64,000 bases of DNA from Xenophilus sp003671765 (GCA_051414805.1 CP166702.1:1550001-1614000); one strand, 5' to 3'. Shown: positions 27,807 through 36,420, numbered from the stretch's first letter. Numbers and translations are program-made. Notes: generated from the sequence alone by a model not told the origin.

Positions 27807-28376
27807 TCACTTGCCCCAGCCGATGCGGGCGCTGCCGGACGCGGGTCGCTTCAGGCTGCGCTTGAACTGGCCATCGGGCGCGGCGATCTCGGCCTCGATC
27901 TGACGCGTGGCGGGAAATGCCTCGAACAGCTGCGTGTCGACGAAGCGCGCCTTGGCCGCATTGGTGCAGTTGAAGGCGAAGCTGGCCTCCAGTTCCGCAT
28001 GCCCGTCCTTGTCGGGCTCGGCCTTGCCCAGGCCGAGCGCGGCCGATTCGAGCTGCACCGGGCCGAGCTTGCAGCCGGCGGCCGGGTCGATCTGGAACAG
28101 GTGGTCGGCCGCACGAAGGCGTGCCACCATCTGCTCGACCGCGTTCTTCTCGACGTCGGTGCGCGGCGCGCGCTCGAAGCCCAGCAGGTTGTCCAGCGGC
28201 GACTCCATCTCGATCGTGACCGACGGGCCGTCGACGGCGATGCCGAGCTCGACCTTGCCGTGCACGTGCGCATGCTGGGCGCGCTGCGCCAGCGCCGGTG
28301 AGGACAGCAGCACGGCGCCGGCCGTGAACAGCGAAAGGACGAGAAAGGTGCGGAAGAAGGGTCGTGTCATGCGCAT
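27807..28376 (-). CDS. DUF2796 (ZrgA-like) periplasmic protein
   Basis: This 189-residue secreted protein has a signal peptide (FLVLSLFTAGAVLLSSPALA). A His-containing mature start (QRAQHAHVHGKVELGIAVDG) follows, with VTIEMESPLDNLLGFERAP, the DUF2796 signature. Related proteins (ZrgA of Vibrio cholerae, from memory) are part of a zinc-linked ABC system. It lies directly upstream of an ABC ATPase, an FtsX permease and a DUF3299 gene, matching that type of cluster. It follows the sulfurtransferase gene by 9 bp. Confidence 0.85.
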   Translation of the reverse strand: MRMTRPFFRTFLVLSLFTAGAVLLSSPALAQRAQHAHVHGKVELGIAVDGPSVTIEMESPLDNLLGFERAPRTDVEKNAVEQMVARLRAADHLFQIDPAAGCKLGPVQLESAALGLGKAEPDKDGHAELEASFAFNCTNAAKARFVDTQLFEAFPATRQIEAEIAAPDGQFKRSLKRPASGSARIGWGK

Positions 28377-28385
28377 CGTCAGCGG

Positions 28386-29297
28386 TCAGGGCTGCGGCCC
28401 CTGGCGGGTCGGCAGGCCCGGTGTGTTGCTCCATTCGCTCCAGCTGCCGGCGTACAGGGCCGGGGTGCCCAGGCCGGCGATCTGCATCGCCAGCACATTG
28501 GGCACGGCGCTCACGCCGCTGCCGCAGTGGTGCACCACGGTGGCGGGATCGCGCCCGGCCAGCAGCGCCTCGAATTCGGCGCGCAACTGCTCGGCAGGCT
28601 TGAAGCGGCCATCGGCCGTCAGGTTGTCGGCGAAGGGGCGGTTCAGCGCCCCGGGGATGTGACCGGCGATCGGGTCCAGAGGTTCCACCTCGCCGCGGTA
28701 ACGAGGTGCAGCACGGGCATCGACGAGGGTCTGCGCGGGATCGTCCAGTCCGGCCGCGACCGTCTTCGTGTCGACCAGCCGCACCAAGGGCGCACCCGGC
28801 ACGAAGTTGGTCTGGAAGTGCGCCGGCTCTTCGCCCGCCTTCGCGGGCAGGCCCGCCGCCTGCCAGGCCTGCAGCCCGCCGTCGAGCACGGCCACCGCGT
28901 CGTGGCCCATCCACTTGAGCATCCACCACAGGCGCCCACAGTAGTTGGCACCGTTGCGGTCGTAGACCACGGCCTGCATGTCGTTGGCCAGCCCCACCGA
29001 CGACAGCCAGGCCGCGAACTTCTCCCGGCTGGGCAGCGGGTGGCGTCCGCCCGATGCGGGCTTGTCGGCCTCCTGCGCGACCAGCACCTGGCCGCCCGGG
29101 CCCGGGTGGCCATGTCTGGCACTGAGGTCGGTGTCGAGGTTGGCGTACACCGCGCCCGGGATGTGGGCGTCGAGGTACTGCGCCGGCCCGACCTCGGGCT
29201 TCGTGAGGTCGAAGGTGCAGTCGAAGATGCGCAGCGGCGCCTTGGCATCGATCAGTGCCTGCAGTTGCGAAACGGAGATGAGCGTCGAGTAGGTCAT
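28386..29297 (-). CDS. Rhodanese-type sulfurtransferase (two domains)
   Basis: This 303-residue tandem rhodanese resembles 3-mercaptopyruvate or thiosulfate sulfurtransferases. The first domain contains RIFDCTFDL and DAHIPGAVYANLDTDLS. The second carries the catalytic cysteine loop near VVHHCGSGVSAVPNVLAM (CGSGVSA, the MPST-like form). The frame extends upstream, but the ATG at 29297 (MTYSTLISVSQLQALI) is the family start. Which donor it uses cannot be settled from sequence alone. Confidence 0.92.
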   Translation of the reverse strand: MTYSTLISVSQLQALIDAKAPLRIFDCTFDLTKPEVGPAQYLDAHIPGAVYANLDTDLSARHGHPGPGGQVLVAQEADKPASGGRHPLPSREKFAAWLSSVGLANDMQAVVYDRNGANYCGRLWWMLKWMGHDAVAVLDGGLQAWQAAGLPAKAGEEPAHFQTNFVPGAPLVRLVDTKTVAAGLDDPAQTLVDARAAPRYRGEVEPLDPIAGHIPGALNRPFADNLTADGRFKPAEQLRAEFEALLAGRDPATVVHHCGSGVSAVPNVLAMQIAGLGTPALYAGSWSEWSNTPGLPTRQGPQP

Positions 29298-29396
29298 GGC
29301 AGGTGGGCTGGAGGCGCGCGCCTGGCGCGCGGCAACCATTGTGCGGGCACCCGCGGCCATTCTGGACGGCGGGGCTTTGGCCGACCTGACTCGTGT

Positions 29397-30320
29397 TCAG
29401 TGCTCTTCGGCCGGCGCCTTGGGCACCGCGCGCTGGCGCAGCACCGTGGCCAGGATGCCGCTGCCGATGATCAGCGCGATGCCGCCCCAGCCGGCCAGGT
29501 CGATGCGGTCGCCGAACAGCAGCACGCTGTAGAGCGCGCCGAACACGATGCCCGAGTACTGCAGGTTGGCCACCACCAGCGTGGCGGCCTGGGTCTTGGC
29601 GCTGGCGTAGGCCCGCGTCAGGCACAACTGGCCCAGGGCGGCCAGCACACCCACCGGCAGCAGCCACAGCGCATGCGCCCAGGACCAGGCCGACACACCG
29701 GTGAAGAGCATCCACAGCGCGCCGGTCACGGTGGAGCCCACGGCGAAGTAGAAGACGGTGCGCGTCTCGGGCTCGCCGATGCGCGACAGCGCGATCACCT
29801 GCATGTAGGCGAAGGCGGCGGCCATGCCCGACAGCAGGCCCACCAGGCCGGCGAAGGCGTCGGCACCCTGCGTGCTGGGCTTGAGCAGCAGCACCACCCC
29901 CACGAAGCCGGCCACCACCGTGAGCGTGAGCGGCCCCTGCAGCGGTGGCAGCGGCACGCGGCCGTTGCGCCCGGGCACCGGCGCCCACGCGAGCAGCGCG
30001 CCACCGACGAGAAAGGCCGCGATCCAGATGCTGCTCATGTAGTTCAGCGTCATGGCCGTGGCCAGCGGCATGTGGGCGATGGCGTAGAACCAGGCGCCCA
30101 GCGATGCGGTGCCGATGATGCTGCGCCAGGCGTGCATGCCGGGGTACTGCGTCTTCAGCGTCACGCCCTGGCGGCGGGCCAGCGCGGCCAGCACGACCAT
30201 GCCGATCACGCCGCGCCAGAACACGATCTCGGAACTGGCGAACCAGGCCGAGGCGATCTTCACGCACACGCCCATGCTCGCGAAGAGCAGGGCCGACAGC
30301 AGCATCCAGAGGCTTTGCAT
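29397..30320 (-). CDS. DMT-superfamily (EamA) inner-membrane transporter
   Basis: This 307-residue protein has ten predicted helices in two EamA repeats, beginning MQSLWMLLSALLFASMGVCVKIAS. It has the typical SSEIVFWRGVIGMV and, in the second repeat, SAKTQAATLVVANLQYSGIVFGALYSVLLFGDRIDLAGWGGIALI. The substrate is unknown. The ATG at 30320 gives a helix directly at the N-terminus. Confidence 0.9.
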   Translation of the reverse strand: MQSLWMLLSALLFASMGVCVKIASAWFASSEIVFWRGVIGMVVLAALARRQGVTLKTQYPGMHAWRSIIGTASLGAWFYAIAHMPLATAMTLNYMSSIWIAAFLVGGALLAWAPVPGRNGRVPLPPLQGPLTLTVVAGFVGVVLLLKPSTQGADAFAGLVGLLSGMAAAFAYMQVIALSRIGEPETRTVFYFAVGSTVTGALWMLFTGVSAWSWAHALWLLPVGVLAALGQLCLTRAYASAKTQAATLVVANLQYSGIVFGALYSVLLFGDRIDLAGWGGIALIIGSGILATVLRQRAVPKAPAEEH

Positions 30321-30411
30321 GCCGCTCGTTCTCAGTGCATGAAGGAACAAAGGCGTCGCGAGCCGAATCGGCCCGTAACGCGCGCCGGTCGTGCGCCAGC
30401 AGCTATGAATT

Positions 30412-30428
30412 CGATAGCAGACAGCCTC
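30412..30428. repeat. 17-bp dispersed palindrome, copy 4
   Basis: GCTATGAATTCGATAGC fits GCTAT-N7-ATAGC. On the opposite strand it is followed by TGCTGGCGCACGACCGGCGC, like the flanks of the other copies. It abuts the 3' end of the Rieske oxygenase gene at 30427. Confidence 0.75.
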
Positions 30429-31590
30429 ACCGGCGCACTGCCGCCAGCCGCGCCAGCGCATCGGGCGAGGCCTGCAGCTCGCGCCGGTACCACTCGTGGA
30501 AGTGCTGCATGCCGTCCTCCATCGGGCTCTGGTAGGGGCCGACCTCGTTGTCGCCGCGCTGCAGCAGCGCCTTGCGGCCGGCGTCCATGCGCTCGGCGAT
30601 CTCGTCGTCCTCGATGCAAGTCTCCATGTAGGCGGCCTGTTGCGCCTCGACGAACTCGCGCTCGAAGGCGACGATCTCCTCGGGGTAATAGAACTCGACC
30701 ATGTTCATGGTCTTGTCCGGCCCCATCGGGTGCAGGGTCGAGACGGTGAGCACGTGCGGATACCACTCGACCATGATGTGCGGGTAGTAGGTCAGCCAGA
30801 TGGCGCCGTACTCCGGCGGCTTGCCCTCGCGGTACTTGAGCAGCTGCTCGTGCCAGCGCTGGTACACCGGGCTGCCGGCACGGCCGAGACGGTTGGCCAC
30901 GCCCACGGTCTGCACCGAATAGCGCGGCTTGAATTCCCAGCGCAGGTCCTCGCAGGTCACGAAGTTGCCCAGGCCCGGGTGGAAGGGGCCGACGTGGTAG
31001 TCCTCGAGGTAGACCTCGATGAAGGTCTTCCAGTTGTAGTTGCACTCGTGCATCTCGACCCGGTCGAGCTGGTAGCCGGTGAAGTCGAGCGTGCTGCGCG
31101 GGCCCATGTGGGCGAGGTCGGCGGCTACGTCGCGGCCGTTCTTTTCGAACAGCAGGCCGTTCCATTCCTGCAGCTCCCAGGTGCGCAGGTTGAGGCACGG
31201 GTCTTCGGCGAAATGGGGCGCACCCAGCAGCGTGCCGGTGGGCTGCGGGCCGGCGGCGTTGTAGGTCCAGCGGTGCAGCGGGCAGACGATGTGGCCGCTG
31301 CCCCGCGCATCGAGCGCGCCGCGGCCCTTCATGATCACGGCCTGCCGGTGGCGGCACACGTTGGACACGAGCTCCACCCCGCGCGGCGTGTGCAGCAGCG
31401 CACGGCCCTCGTGCTCCTGGGGCAGGGCGTAGAAGTCGCCCGGCTCGGGCACGGCCAGGCAATGGCCGACGTAGCGGGGACCCTTGGCGAAGAAGGTTTC
31501 CATCTCGAGCGCATACAGCGCCGGATCGAAATACGCGGAAACCGGGAGTTGGCTCGAGGCCTGCTGCAGTTGAAGACTTAAATCAGACAT
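30427..31590 (-). CDS. Rieske non-haem iron oxygenase, alpha-subunit type
   Basis: This 387-residue protein has an N-terminal Rieske [2Fe-2S] site, CRHRQAVIMKG and CPLHRWTYN (C-x-H...C-x2-H). The C-terminal mononuclear iron site is in EVYLEDYHVGPFHPGL (D-x2-H-x4-H). It belongs with ring-hydroxylating dioxygenase alpha subunits; no beta subunit, ferredoxin or reductase gene is adjacent, so the partners and substrate are unknown. It is divergent from xseB-ispA-dxs. A stable stem-loop (31708-31737) lies in its probable leader. Confidence 0.9.
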   Translation of the reverse strand: MSDLSLQLQQASSQLPVSAYFDPALYALEMETFFAKGPRYVGHCLAVPEPGDFYALPQEHEGRALLHTPRGVELVSNVCRHRQAVIMKGRGALDARGSGHIVCPLHRWTYNAAGPQPTGTLLGAPHFAEDPCLNLRTWELQEWNGLLFEKNGRDVAADLAHMGPRSTLDFTGYQLDRVEMHECNYNWKTFIEVYLEDYHVGPFHPGLGNFVTCEDLRWEFKPRYSVQTVGVANRLGRAGSPVYQRWHEQLLKYREGKPPEYGAIWLTYYPHIMVEWYPHVLTVSTLHPMGPDKTMNMVEFYYPEEIVAFEREFVEAQQAAYMETCIEDDEIAERMDAGRKALLQRGDNEVGPYQSPMEDGMQHFHEWYRRELQASPDALARLAAVRR

Positions 31591-31707
31591 GGGTGACCTG
31601 ACCAAGCCCCCCCACAGGGAGGGAAAAACCAAAATGCCCCGCCTCACTCCTGCGACTGAGCCGGCATCGAAACGGGTGTTCGGGCCGGCATCTCCGCGGA
31701 AAAAGTT

Positions 31708-31737
31708 GCGCCGGCCCACAGGAAAGCAGGCCGGCGC
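31708..31737 (-). terminator. Possible terminator or attenuator in the Rieske gene leader
   Basis: GCGCCGGCC (31708-31716) and its complement GGCCGGCGC (31729-31737) form a perfect 9-bp stem with a 12-nt loop. On the minus strand it is followed by AACTTTTTCC, a short T run. It lies about 120 bp upstream of the Rieske start on the strand that reads into it. The T run is weak and 3 nt displaced, so function is uncertain. Confidence 0.4.
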
Positions 31738-31759
31738 GGGGATGAGAGGGGATTGTACC

Positions 31760-31777
31760 CCGGACATATCTGTCCGG
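31760..31777. promoter_or_regulatory. Inverted repeat before xseB, next to a -10-like TAGAAT
   Basis: CCGGACA (31760-31766) and TGTCCGG (31771-31777) form a 7-bp inverted repeat around TATC. A TAGAAT at about 31793 is a candidate -10 element of the xseB-ispA-dxs operon, which would place the repeat over the -35 region. It could be an operator; no cognate regulator is evident. Confidence 0.45.
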
Positions 31778-31824
31778 CCCGGCCCGCCCTTCTAGAATGG
31801 CCGGTTTTCACCCACGGTCTTTGC

Positions 31825-32076
31825 ATGCCCAAGGCGCCTTCCTCGTCCCCCGCTTCCGATGCCGCGGCACTGCCCGCCAGCTACGAGGCGGGCCTGCAGG
31901 AACTCGAACAGCTCGTCGCCGCGCTGGAGTCCGGCCAGCTGCCGCTGGACCAGCTGCTGGTGAGCTACCAGCGCGGCGCGGCGCTGCTCGCCTTCTGCCG
32001 CGACAAGCTCCAGGCCGTGGAAGACCAGATCAAGGTGCTGGACGCCGGCAGCCTCAAGACATGGTCGGCGCAGTGA
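31825..32076 (+). CDS. xseB: Exodeoxyribonuclease VII small subunit
   Basis: XseB is the small subunit of exonuclease VII, which degrades single-stranded DNA with XseA. The 83-residue protein has the family core YEAGLQELEQLVAALESGQLPLDQLLVSYQRG...LQAVEDQIKVLD. It is first of a tight operon with ispA and dxs, a common arrangement in proteobacteria. Its stop overlaps the beginning of ispA. Confidence 0.95.
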   Translation: MPKAPSSSPASDAAALPASYEAGLQELEQLVAALESGQLPLDQLLVSYQRGAALLAFCRDKLQAVEDQIKVLDAGSLKTWSAQ

Positions 32077-33008
32077 GCGGCGTGTCGCAGCGCTGGAGCG
32101 AGCACCAGCTGGCCGACTGGGCCGAGCCGCAGCTCGCGCGCGTCGAGGCGGCGCTGTCGCGCTGGGTGGGCATCGATGCCCCGGTGCTGCTCGGCGAGGC
32201 CATGCGTTATGCGGTGCTCGATGGCGGCAAGCGCCTTCGACCGCTGCTGGTGCTGGCCGCGAGCGAAGCGGTGGCGCCGCTCGCCCCGGCGGGCACCGCC
32301 ATCGGCGAGGCGGCGCTGCGCGCGGCCTGTGCGGTCGAACTGATCCATGCCTATTCGCTCGTGCACGACGACCTGCCCTGCATGGACAACGACGTGTTGC
32401 GCCGTGGCAAGCCCACCGTGCACGTGAAGTTCGGCGAGGCCGATGCGCTGCTGGCCGGCGACGCGCTGCAGGCGCTGGCCTTCGAACTGCTGGTGCCCGA
32501 CGAGGCGGACATTCCCGCCACCGTGCAGGCGCGGCTGGTGCGCCTGCTGACGCGGGCGGCCGGCAGCCAGGGCATGGCCGGCGGCCAGGCCATCGACCTG
32601 GCCAGCGTCGGCCGCCGCCTGAGCGAAGCCGAACTGCGCGAGATGCATCGCCTCAAGACCGGCGCGCTGCTGCAAGGCAGCGTCGAGATGGGCGCGGCCT
32701 GCGCGGGCGATCTGCCCGAGCTCGCGCTGGCCGGCCTGCGCGAGTACGGCGCGGCCATCGGGCTCGCGTTCCAGGTGGTGGACGACATCCTCGACGTCGT
32801 CGCCGATTCCCAGACGCTGGGCAAGACCGCCGGCAAGGACGCCGCGGCCGACAAGCCCACTTATGTGTCGCTGCTCGGCCTCGAAGGTGCACGCGCCAGT
32901 GCGCAGCAGCTGCTGGCGCAGGCGTTGGCCGCACTCGACCGCTCGGCGCTGTCAGACACGGCCGCATTGCGCGCACTCGCCCACATGGTCGTCGACCGCG
33001 ACCGATAA
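32061..33008 (+). CDS. ispA: Farnesyl diphosphate synthase
   Basis: IspA makes geranyl and farnesyl diphosphate for quinones and undecaprenyl carriers. The 315-residue protein has both Asp-rich motifs: first HDDLPCMDND (DDxx(xx)D), second FQVVDDILDV (DDxxD). It also has GGKRLRP and the Lys-Thr of RLKTGALL. Start choice: ATG 32061 overlaps xseB by 16 bp; GTG 32073 would give a GTGA overlap and is equally possible. Confidence 0.95.
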   Translation: MVGAVSGVSQRWSEHQLADWAEPQLARVEAALSRWVGIDAPVLLGEAMRYAVLDGGKRLRPLLVLAASEAVAPLAPAGTAIGEAALRAACAVELIHAYSLVHDDLPCMDNDVLRRGKPTVHVKFGEADALLAGDALQALAFELLVPDEADIPATVQARLVRLLTRAAGSQGMAGGQAIDLASVGRRLSEAELREMHRLKTGALLQGSVEMGAACAGDLPELALAGLREYGAAIGLAFQVVDDILDVVADSQTLGKTAGKDAAADKPTYVSLLGLEGARASAQQLLAQALAALDRSALSDTAALRALAHMVVDRDR

Positions 33009-33018
33009 AAATACCCCG

Positions 33019-34875
33019 ATGGCCCCACTGCTTCCCGAGATCAACGACCCCGCGGACCTGCGCCAGCTCGATCGCGAACAACTCAAGCAGGTGGCCGACG
33101 AGGTCCGCGCCTGCGTGCTCGACAACGTCTCGCGCACCGGCGGCCACCTGAGCTCCAACCTGGGCACTGTGGAACTCACGGTGGCGCTGCACTACGTCTT
33201 CAACACGCCGGAAGACCGCATCGTGTGGGACGTGGGCCACCAGACCTACCCGCACAAGATCCTCACCGGCCGGCGCGAGCGCATGCCCACGCTGCGCCAG
33301 CTCGGCGGCATCTCGGGCTTTCCGCAGCGGGCCGAGAGCGTCTACGACACCTTCGGCACCGCGCATTCGTCGACCAGCATCTCGGCGGCGCTGGGCATGG
33401 CCATGGCCGCGCACCAGAAGGGCGAGGACCGCCACGCCATCGCCGTGATCGGCGACGGCGCGATGACCGCCGGCATGGCCTTCGAGGCGATGAACAACGC
33501 GGGCGTGAGCGACGACTGCAAGCTGCTGGTGATCCTCAACGACAACGACATGTCGATCAGCCCGCCGGTGGGCGCGCTCAACCGCTACCTGGCGCAGCTC
33601 ATGAGCGGCCAGTTCTACGCCGCTGCCAAGAACGTGGGCAAGAGCGTGCTCAAGGCCGCGCCGCCGCTGTTCGAGCTGGCCAAGCGCTTCGAGCAGCAGG
33701 CCAAGGGCATGGTGGTGCCGGCCACGCTGTTCGAGAAGTTCGGCTTCAACTACATCGGTCCGATCGACGGCCACGACCTCGATTCGCTCATCCCCACGCT
33801 GGAAAACATCAAGCAGCTCAAGGGCCCGCAGTTCCTGCACGTGGTGACCAAGAAGGGCCAGGGCTACAAGCTGGCCGAGGCCGACCCGGTGGCCTACCAC
33901 GGCCCGGGCAAGTTCGATCCCTCGGTGGGCCTGGTCAAGCCGACCACCGCGCCCAAGCAGACCTTCACGCAGGTCTTCGGCCAGTGGCTGTGCGACATGG
34001 CGGCGCAGGACGGGCGGCTCGTCGGCATCACGCCGGCGATGCGCGAGGGCTCGGGCATGGTGGAGTTCCAGCAGCGCTTTCCCGACCGCTACTACGACGT
34101 CGGCATTGCCGAGCAGCACGCCGTCACCTTCGCCGCTGGCTTGGCCTGCGAGGGCCTGAAGCCGGTGGTGGCGATCTACTCCACCTTCCTGCAGCGCGCC
34201 TACGACCAGCTGATCCACGACGTGGCGATCCAGAACCTGCCGGTGGTCTTCGCGCTCGACCGCGCGGGCCTGGTGGGCGCCGACGGCGCGACCCATGCGG
34301 GCGCCTACGACATCGCCTTCCTGCGCTGCATCCCGAACATGAGCCTCGCCTGCCCGGCCGACGAGGCCGAGTGCCGGCAGCTGCTGTCCAGCGCCTATGC
34401 GCAGAGCCATCCGGTGGCCGTGCGCTACCCGCGTGGCGCGGGGGCCGGCGTGACGCCGCCGCTCACGCTCGATGCCCTGCCTTTCGGCAAGGGCGAAGTG
34501 CGCCGGCAGGGCCAGCGCATCGCCATCCTCGCCTTCGGCACGCTCCTGTATCCGGCCCTCGAAGCCGGCGAGGCGCTCGGCGCCACGGTCGCCAACATGC
34601 GCTGGGTCAAGCCGCTGGACACGGAACTGCTGCGCGAGATCGCGAGCACGCACGAGGCGCTGGTCACGGTGGAAGAGGGCGCCGTCATGGGTGGCGCGGG
34701 CAGTGCCGTGGCCGAGGCACTGCAGCAGATGGGCATCGTCAAGCCGCTGCTGCAGCTGGGCCTGCCCGATCGCTTCATCGAGCATGGCGATCCGGCCAAG
34801 CTGCTCGCGGCCGCGGGCCTCGACGCGGCCGGCATCCGCGCGGCCATCGAAACGCGCTTCGGCACGCCGCCCTGA
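33019..34875 (+). CDS. dxs: 1-deoxy-D-xylulose-5-phosphate synthase
   Basis: Dxs condenses pyruvate and glyceraldehyde 3-phosphate, the entry to the MEP isoprenoid pathway. The 618-residue protein carries the thiamine diphosphate motif GDGAMTAGMAFEAMNNAG...NDND, the early His in WDVGHQTYPHKILTGR, and the transketolase pyrimidine domain with DVGIAEQHAVTFAAGLA. It follows ispA by 10 bp. Length and motifs are normal. Confidence 0.97.
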   Translation: MAPLLPEINDPADLRQLDREQLKQVADEVRACVLDNVSRTGGHLSSNLGTVELTVALHYVFNTPEDRIVWDVGHQTYPHKILTGRRERMPTLRQLGGISGFPQRAESVYDTFGTAHSSTSISAALGMAMAAHQKGEDRHAIAVIGDGAMTAGMAFEAMNNAGVSDDCKLLVILNDNDMSISPPVGALNRYLAQLMSGQFYAAAKNVGKSVLKAAPPLFELAKRFEQQAKGMVVPATLFEKFGFNYIGPIDGHDLDSLIPTLENIKQLKGPQFLHVVTKKGQGYKLAEADPVAYHGPGKFDPSVGLVKPTTAPKQTFTQVFGQWLCDMAAQDGRLVGITPAMREGSGMVEFQQRFPDRYYDVGIAEQHAVTFAAGLACEGLKPVVAIYSTFLQRAYDQLIHDVAIQNLPVVFALDRAGLVGADGATHAGAYDIAFLRCIPNMSLACPADEAECRQLLSSAYAQSHPVAVRYPRGAGAGVTPPLTLDALPFGKGEVRRQGQRIAILAFGTLLYPALEAGEALGATVANMRWVKPLDTELLREIASTHEALVTVEEGAVMGGAGSAVAEALQQMGIVKPLLQLGLPDRFIEHGDPAKLLAAAGLDAAGIRAAIETRFGTPP

Positions 34876-34887
34876 GCCGCGCCGCGG

Positions 34888-35133
34888 CTACTGCTTGCGC
34901 TGCACGAAGAGGTTGCGCTTCGCGTCCTCGGGGTAGGCGAAGGTCACGCTGCCGTTGCGCACCGTGCCCATCACCAGCATGTTCTGCGTCAGCGCGTCGT
35001 GGTCGGCGCTGCTGAAGGGGCGCTCGTAGCTGGTCACCACGCCGTAGTGCGTGCGCTTCGGGTTCTCCAGCGAAGCGTTGATCGCCGGCCCGTCGCAGAA
35101 AAGCGCCACCAGGGCACGGGTGCGCAAGCGCAT
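34888..35133 (-). CDS. Small hypothetical protein
   Basis: This is an 81-residue ORF convergent with dxs. It has no signal peptide or transmembrane segment. The composition is ordinary (RTHYGVVTSYERPFSSADHDALTQNMLVMGTVRNGSVTFAYPEDAKRN) and reads like a real folded protein rather than an antisense shadow, since it lies between genes. I recognise no family. Confidence 0.55.
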   Translation of the reverse strand: MRLRTRALVALFCDGPAINASLENPKRTHYGVVTSYERPFSSADHDALTQNMLVMGTVRNGSVTFAYPEDAKRNLFVQRKQ

Positions 35134-35199
35134 GAAAGTCCCCCTGAAGATGCCCGAAACAAATCGTCAGCGTAGGGCGTTTGCGCGGGCGGACGGGGC

Positions 35200-35221
35200 G
35201 GGTTTTCCGCAGGGAAAACCC
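35200..35221. other. Perfect 9-bp stem-loop upstream of the dctP-type gene
   Basis: GGGTTTTCC (35200-35208) and GGAAAACCC (35213-35221) form a perfect stem around GCAG. It lies just upstream of the likely -10 TACAAT (35248-35253). It could be an operator or part of the promoter control; its role is unknown. Confidence 0.45.
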
Positions 35222-35247
35222 GAAACGGAGGCCAGAAAACGCCTTCT

Positions 35248-35301
35248 TACAATCGCGCGGCTTTCGTCGACAACGCGGCCACGAGCCGCGTTCGTTTTTT
35301 T
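35248..35301 (+). promoter_or_regulatory. Leader with an intrinsic terminator before the TRAP gene
   Basis: A -10-like TACAAT (35248-35253) is followed by AACGCGGC (35272-35279) and GCCGCGTT (35285-35292). These form an 8-bp stem with a 5-nt loop, then CG and seven Ts (35295-35301). This is a good rho-independent terminator that ends only 21 bp before the ATG at 35323. It may be an attenuator, or it may insulate the gene from upstream transcription. Confidence 0.55.
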
Positions 35302-35322
35302 CATCTGCTCTCGGAGTTCTCA

Positions 35323-36405
35323 ATGGATCGTCGTTCCCTCATCAAGAATGCCGGCATGGCCGGTGTGCTGGCTGCCGGCATAGCACCCGCCGTGCATGCG
35401 CAGGCCGCCGTACGCTGGCGCCTGGCGTCCAGCTTCCCGCGTTCGCTGGACACGATCTTCGGCAGTGCCGAGATGCTGTCGAAGACCGTCAAGGCCCTGT
35501 CCGGCGGCAAGTTCGAGATCACGGTGCACCCCGCCGGCGAACTGATGCCGGCGTTCGGCGTGGTCGACGCACTGCAGGGCGACAACATCGAGATGGCCCA
35601 ATCGGCCGCGTACTACTTCACCGGCAAGGACCCGATCTTCGCCTTCAGCTGCGCCGTGCCCTTCGGCCTGACCGCGCGCCAGAACACCGCGTGGAAGGAC
35701 TACGGCAACGGCCGCAAGCTGCTCGACGCCTTCTTTGCGAAGTACAACTTCCGCACCGCCAGCGCCGGCAACACCGGCACGCAGATGGGCGGCTGGTATC
35801 GCAAGGAAATCAAGACCGTGGCCGACCTCAAGGGCCTGAAGATGCGCATGGGCGGCGGCGTGTTCGGCGAAGGCATGGCCAAGCTGGGCGTGGTGTCGCA
35901 GAACATGCCCGCCGGTGACGTGTACCAGGCGCTCGAAAAGGGCACGCTGGATGCGGCCGAGTTCGTCGGCCCCTACGACGATGCCAAGCTGGGCTTCAAC
36001 AAGGTCGCGCCTTACTACTACTACCCCGGCTGGTGGGAAGGTTGCGCCGACCTCGAGTTCTTCATCAACCTGAAGAAGTTCAACGCACTGTCGGACGAGA
36101 ACAAGGCCATCCTGAACGCCGCGATGGCCGTGGCCGCCACCGACATGACCGCCAAGTACGACGCCTACAACCCCATCGCGCTGAAGAAGCTGGTGGCCGA
36201 AGGCACGAAGCTGGTGGCCTTCCCCAAGGCCGTGATCGACGCCGGCTTCAAGTCCTGCATGGAAGTGTTCGCCGAGCACGAGGCCAAGTCGCCCGAGTTC
36301 AAGAAGATCCACCAGGACATGCGCGCCTTCCAGCGCGACCAGATCCTTTGGAACCGCTTCTCCGAATTCCCGTTCAACCAGTACATGAACGGCGTGAAGA
36401 TCTGA
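35323..36405 (+). CDS. TRAP transporter substrate-binding protein (DctP family)
   Basis: This is a 360-residue periplasmic binding protein. Its N-terminus, MDRRSLIKNAGMAGVLAAGIAPAVHA, has a twin-arginine motif (RRSLIK) and an AHA-type cleavage site, so Tat export is likely. The mature part fits DctP/TakP-type solute receptors: AVRWRLASSFPRSLDTIFGSAE, KTVADLKGLKMRMGG and GTLDAAEFVGPYDD. These bind carboxylates or alpha-keto acids; the ligand is not determined. No dctQ or dctM gene follows; a strong terminator and then the integrative element come next, so the permease must be elsewhere. Confidence 0.9.
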   Translation: MDRRSLIKNAGMAGVLAAGIAPAVHAQAAVRWRLASSFPRSLDTIFGSAEMLSKTVKALSGGKFEITVHPAGELMPAFGVVDALQGDNIEMAQSAAYYFTGKDPIFAFSCAVPFGLTARQNTAWKDYGNGRKLLDAFFAKYNFRTASAGNTGTQMGGWYRKEIKTVADLKGLKMRMGGGVFGEGMAKLGVVSQNMPAGDVYQALEKGTLDAAEFVGPYDDAKLGFNKVAPYYYYPGWWEGCADLEFFINLKKFNALSDENKAILNAAMAVAATDMTAKYDAYNPIALKKLVAEGTKLVAFPKAVIDAGFKSCMEVFAEHEAKSPEFKKIHQDMRAFQRDQILWNRFSEFPFNQYMNGVKI

Positions 36406-36420
36406 TCTTCGAGCGCAATT

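Noticed and set aside
35292..35301. TTTTTTTCAT before the TRAP gene as an alternative attachment octamer
   Set aside because: It is the T run of a leader terminator in core DNA on both sides; no element DNA adjoins it.
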